This document shows positions 63,567-64,000 of a stretch of DNA of 64,000 bases, one piece after another. The DNA comes from Naasia sp. SYSU D00948 (lineage in GTDB: Bacteria; Actinomycetota; Actinomycetes; Actinomycetales; Microbacteriaceae): NCBI RefSeq assembly GCF_017916515.1, contig NZ_JAFMTA010000001.1, forward strand, positions 2,965,127-3,029,126, in the 5' to 3' direction. The position numbers were made by a program, and so were the translations under genes. Numbering within the stretch: the first letter of the stretch is position 1; the number at the start of each line of letters is the position of its first letter. Under the pieces are notes generated by a model. That model was not told where the DNA came from, did not search any database, and saw only the letters and a program-made list of their open reading frames with translations.

Positions 63567-63576
63567 GAGGGCCGGG

Positions 63577-64000
63577 TCAGCGGCGGCGGGTCGCGGCCGT
63601 CCAGGCCTCGAGCTTCGCGATGGCGGCTCCGCTGTCGATCGCCTCCGCGGCGTCCGCCATGCGGGCGGCGAGCCGGCCCGTGATCGGCTTGTCCGCCTCG
63701 GTGACGTCGTGCGAGAGGTCCCAGGCGGCCAGTGCGGCCGCGGCGTTGAGGAGCACGATGTCGCGGACCGGGCCGGTCGCCCCTCCGAGCACCGCCCGGG
63801 CGGTCTCCGCGTTCTGCTCGGGCGCCCCGCCCTGGAGGTCCTCGATGCGGGAGCGCGGGATGCCGAGGTCGCGCGGGTCGAGATCGTGCTCCGTCACGGC
63901 GCCGGAGCTCACCTCCCAGATGTGGCTGTGACCGGTCGTCGTGAGCTCGTCGAGGCCGTCGTCGCCCCGGAACACGAGGGCGGTCGCGCCGCGGGTCTGG
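63577..64000 (-). CDS. trpD: Anthranilate phosphoribosyltransferase, C-terminal part
   Basis: The last 141 residues of TrpD, the enzyme that joins anthranilate to PRPP in tryptophan synthesis. The visible part holds GATALVFRGDDGLDELTTTGHSHIWEV (conserved G-DGLDE segment), LGGATGPVRDIVLLNAAAALA and a C-terminal helix. The 5' end lies beyond the right edge. It converges with glpK. Confidence 0.88.
   Translation of the reverse strand, partial: QTRGATALVFRGDDGLDELTTTGHSHIWEVSSGAVTEHDLDPRDLGIPRSRIEDLQGGAPEQNAETARAVLGGATGPVRDIVLLNAAAALAAWDLSHDVTEADKPITGRLAARMADAAEAIDSGAAIAKLEAWTAATRRR

Overview
The window is high-GC, densely coded actinobacterial DNA. RbpA, PafB/PafC beside tatA-tatC-helY, an actinobacterial catalase/Fur pair, abundant GTG starts and GTGA/ATGA overlaps all point to Actinobacteria. 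The best guess is Micrococcales, family Microbacteriaceae; that placement is inference from gene content and order, not from a search. All conclusions come from reading the sequence and supplied translations; nothing was searched against a database.

Layout. 1-5.5 kb: a sugar ABC importer (lipoprotein and permease, minus) divergent from an MDR dehydrogenase, a sugar isomerase-like TIM barrel and a GH63/MGH-type glycosidase (plus). 5.6-9.5 kb: a UPF0303 protein, a secreted coiled-coil protein, a small membrane protein and a DUF6226 protein. 9.6-19.9 kb: the unusual region. A small SARP-type regulator faces a six-gene minus-strand operon encoding an amphipathic membrane-active-looking protein, an HExxH metalloprotease, two unknown proteins, a tripartite wall hydrolase (amidase + PG-binding + M15-like) and a phage-tail-type lysozyme with a Trp-pentad repeat. 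None has a signal peptide. The operon promoter carries four GTGAC direct repeats spaced exactly 11 bp, the layout SARP regulators bind.

19.9-29 kb: DMT and FNT transporters, a methyltransferase, tRNA-Leu(GAG), a GH127-like glycosidase, an M20 peptidase, a CBS protein, UppP, pirin and a GNAT protein. 29-44 kb: a conserved block PAC2 - HAD - TrmI - FKBP - PafB - PafC - TatA - TatC - HelY - Lnt, then RbpA, a GDPD, an SPFH/NfeD pair, an SDR and a NUDIX hydrolase. In order it resembles the mycobacterial Pup-proteasome locus, but mpa, dop, pup, prcBA and pafA are absent.

44-57 kb: PAP2, a CPA1 antiporter, an ArsR/SRPBCC pair with a palindromic operator over a leaderless start, a frameshifted beta-lactamase-fold lipoprotein, a RibD-C reductase with a clear operator, GlcD-type oxidase, RNase HI, a hydrolase, and a Fur-catalase pair. 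57-64 kb: small proteins, then dhaK-dhaL-dhaM(HPr) divergent from glpF-glpK (glycerol/dihydroxyacetone use), and the 3' part of trpD running off the right edge. No gap exceeds 300 bases; the longer intergenic stretches hold promoters, hairpins or two REP-like inverted repeats, described below.
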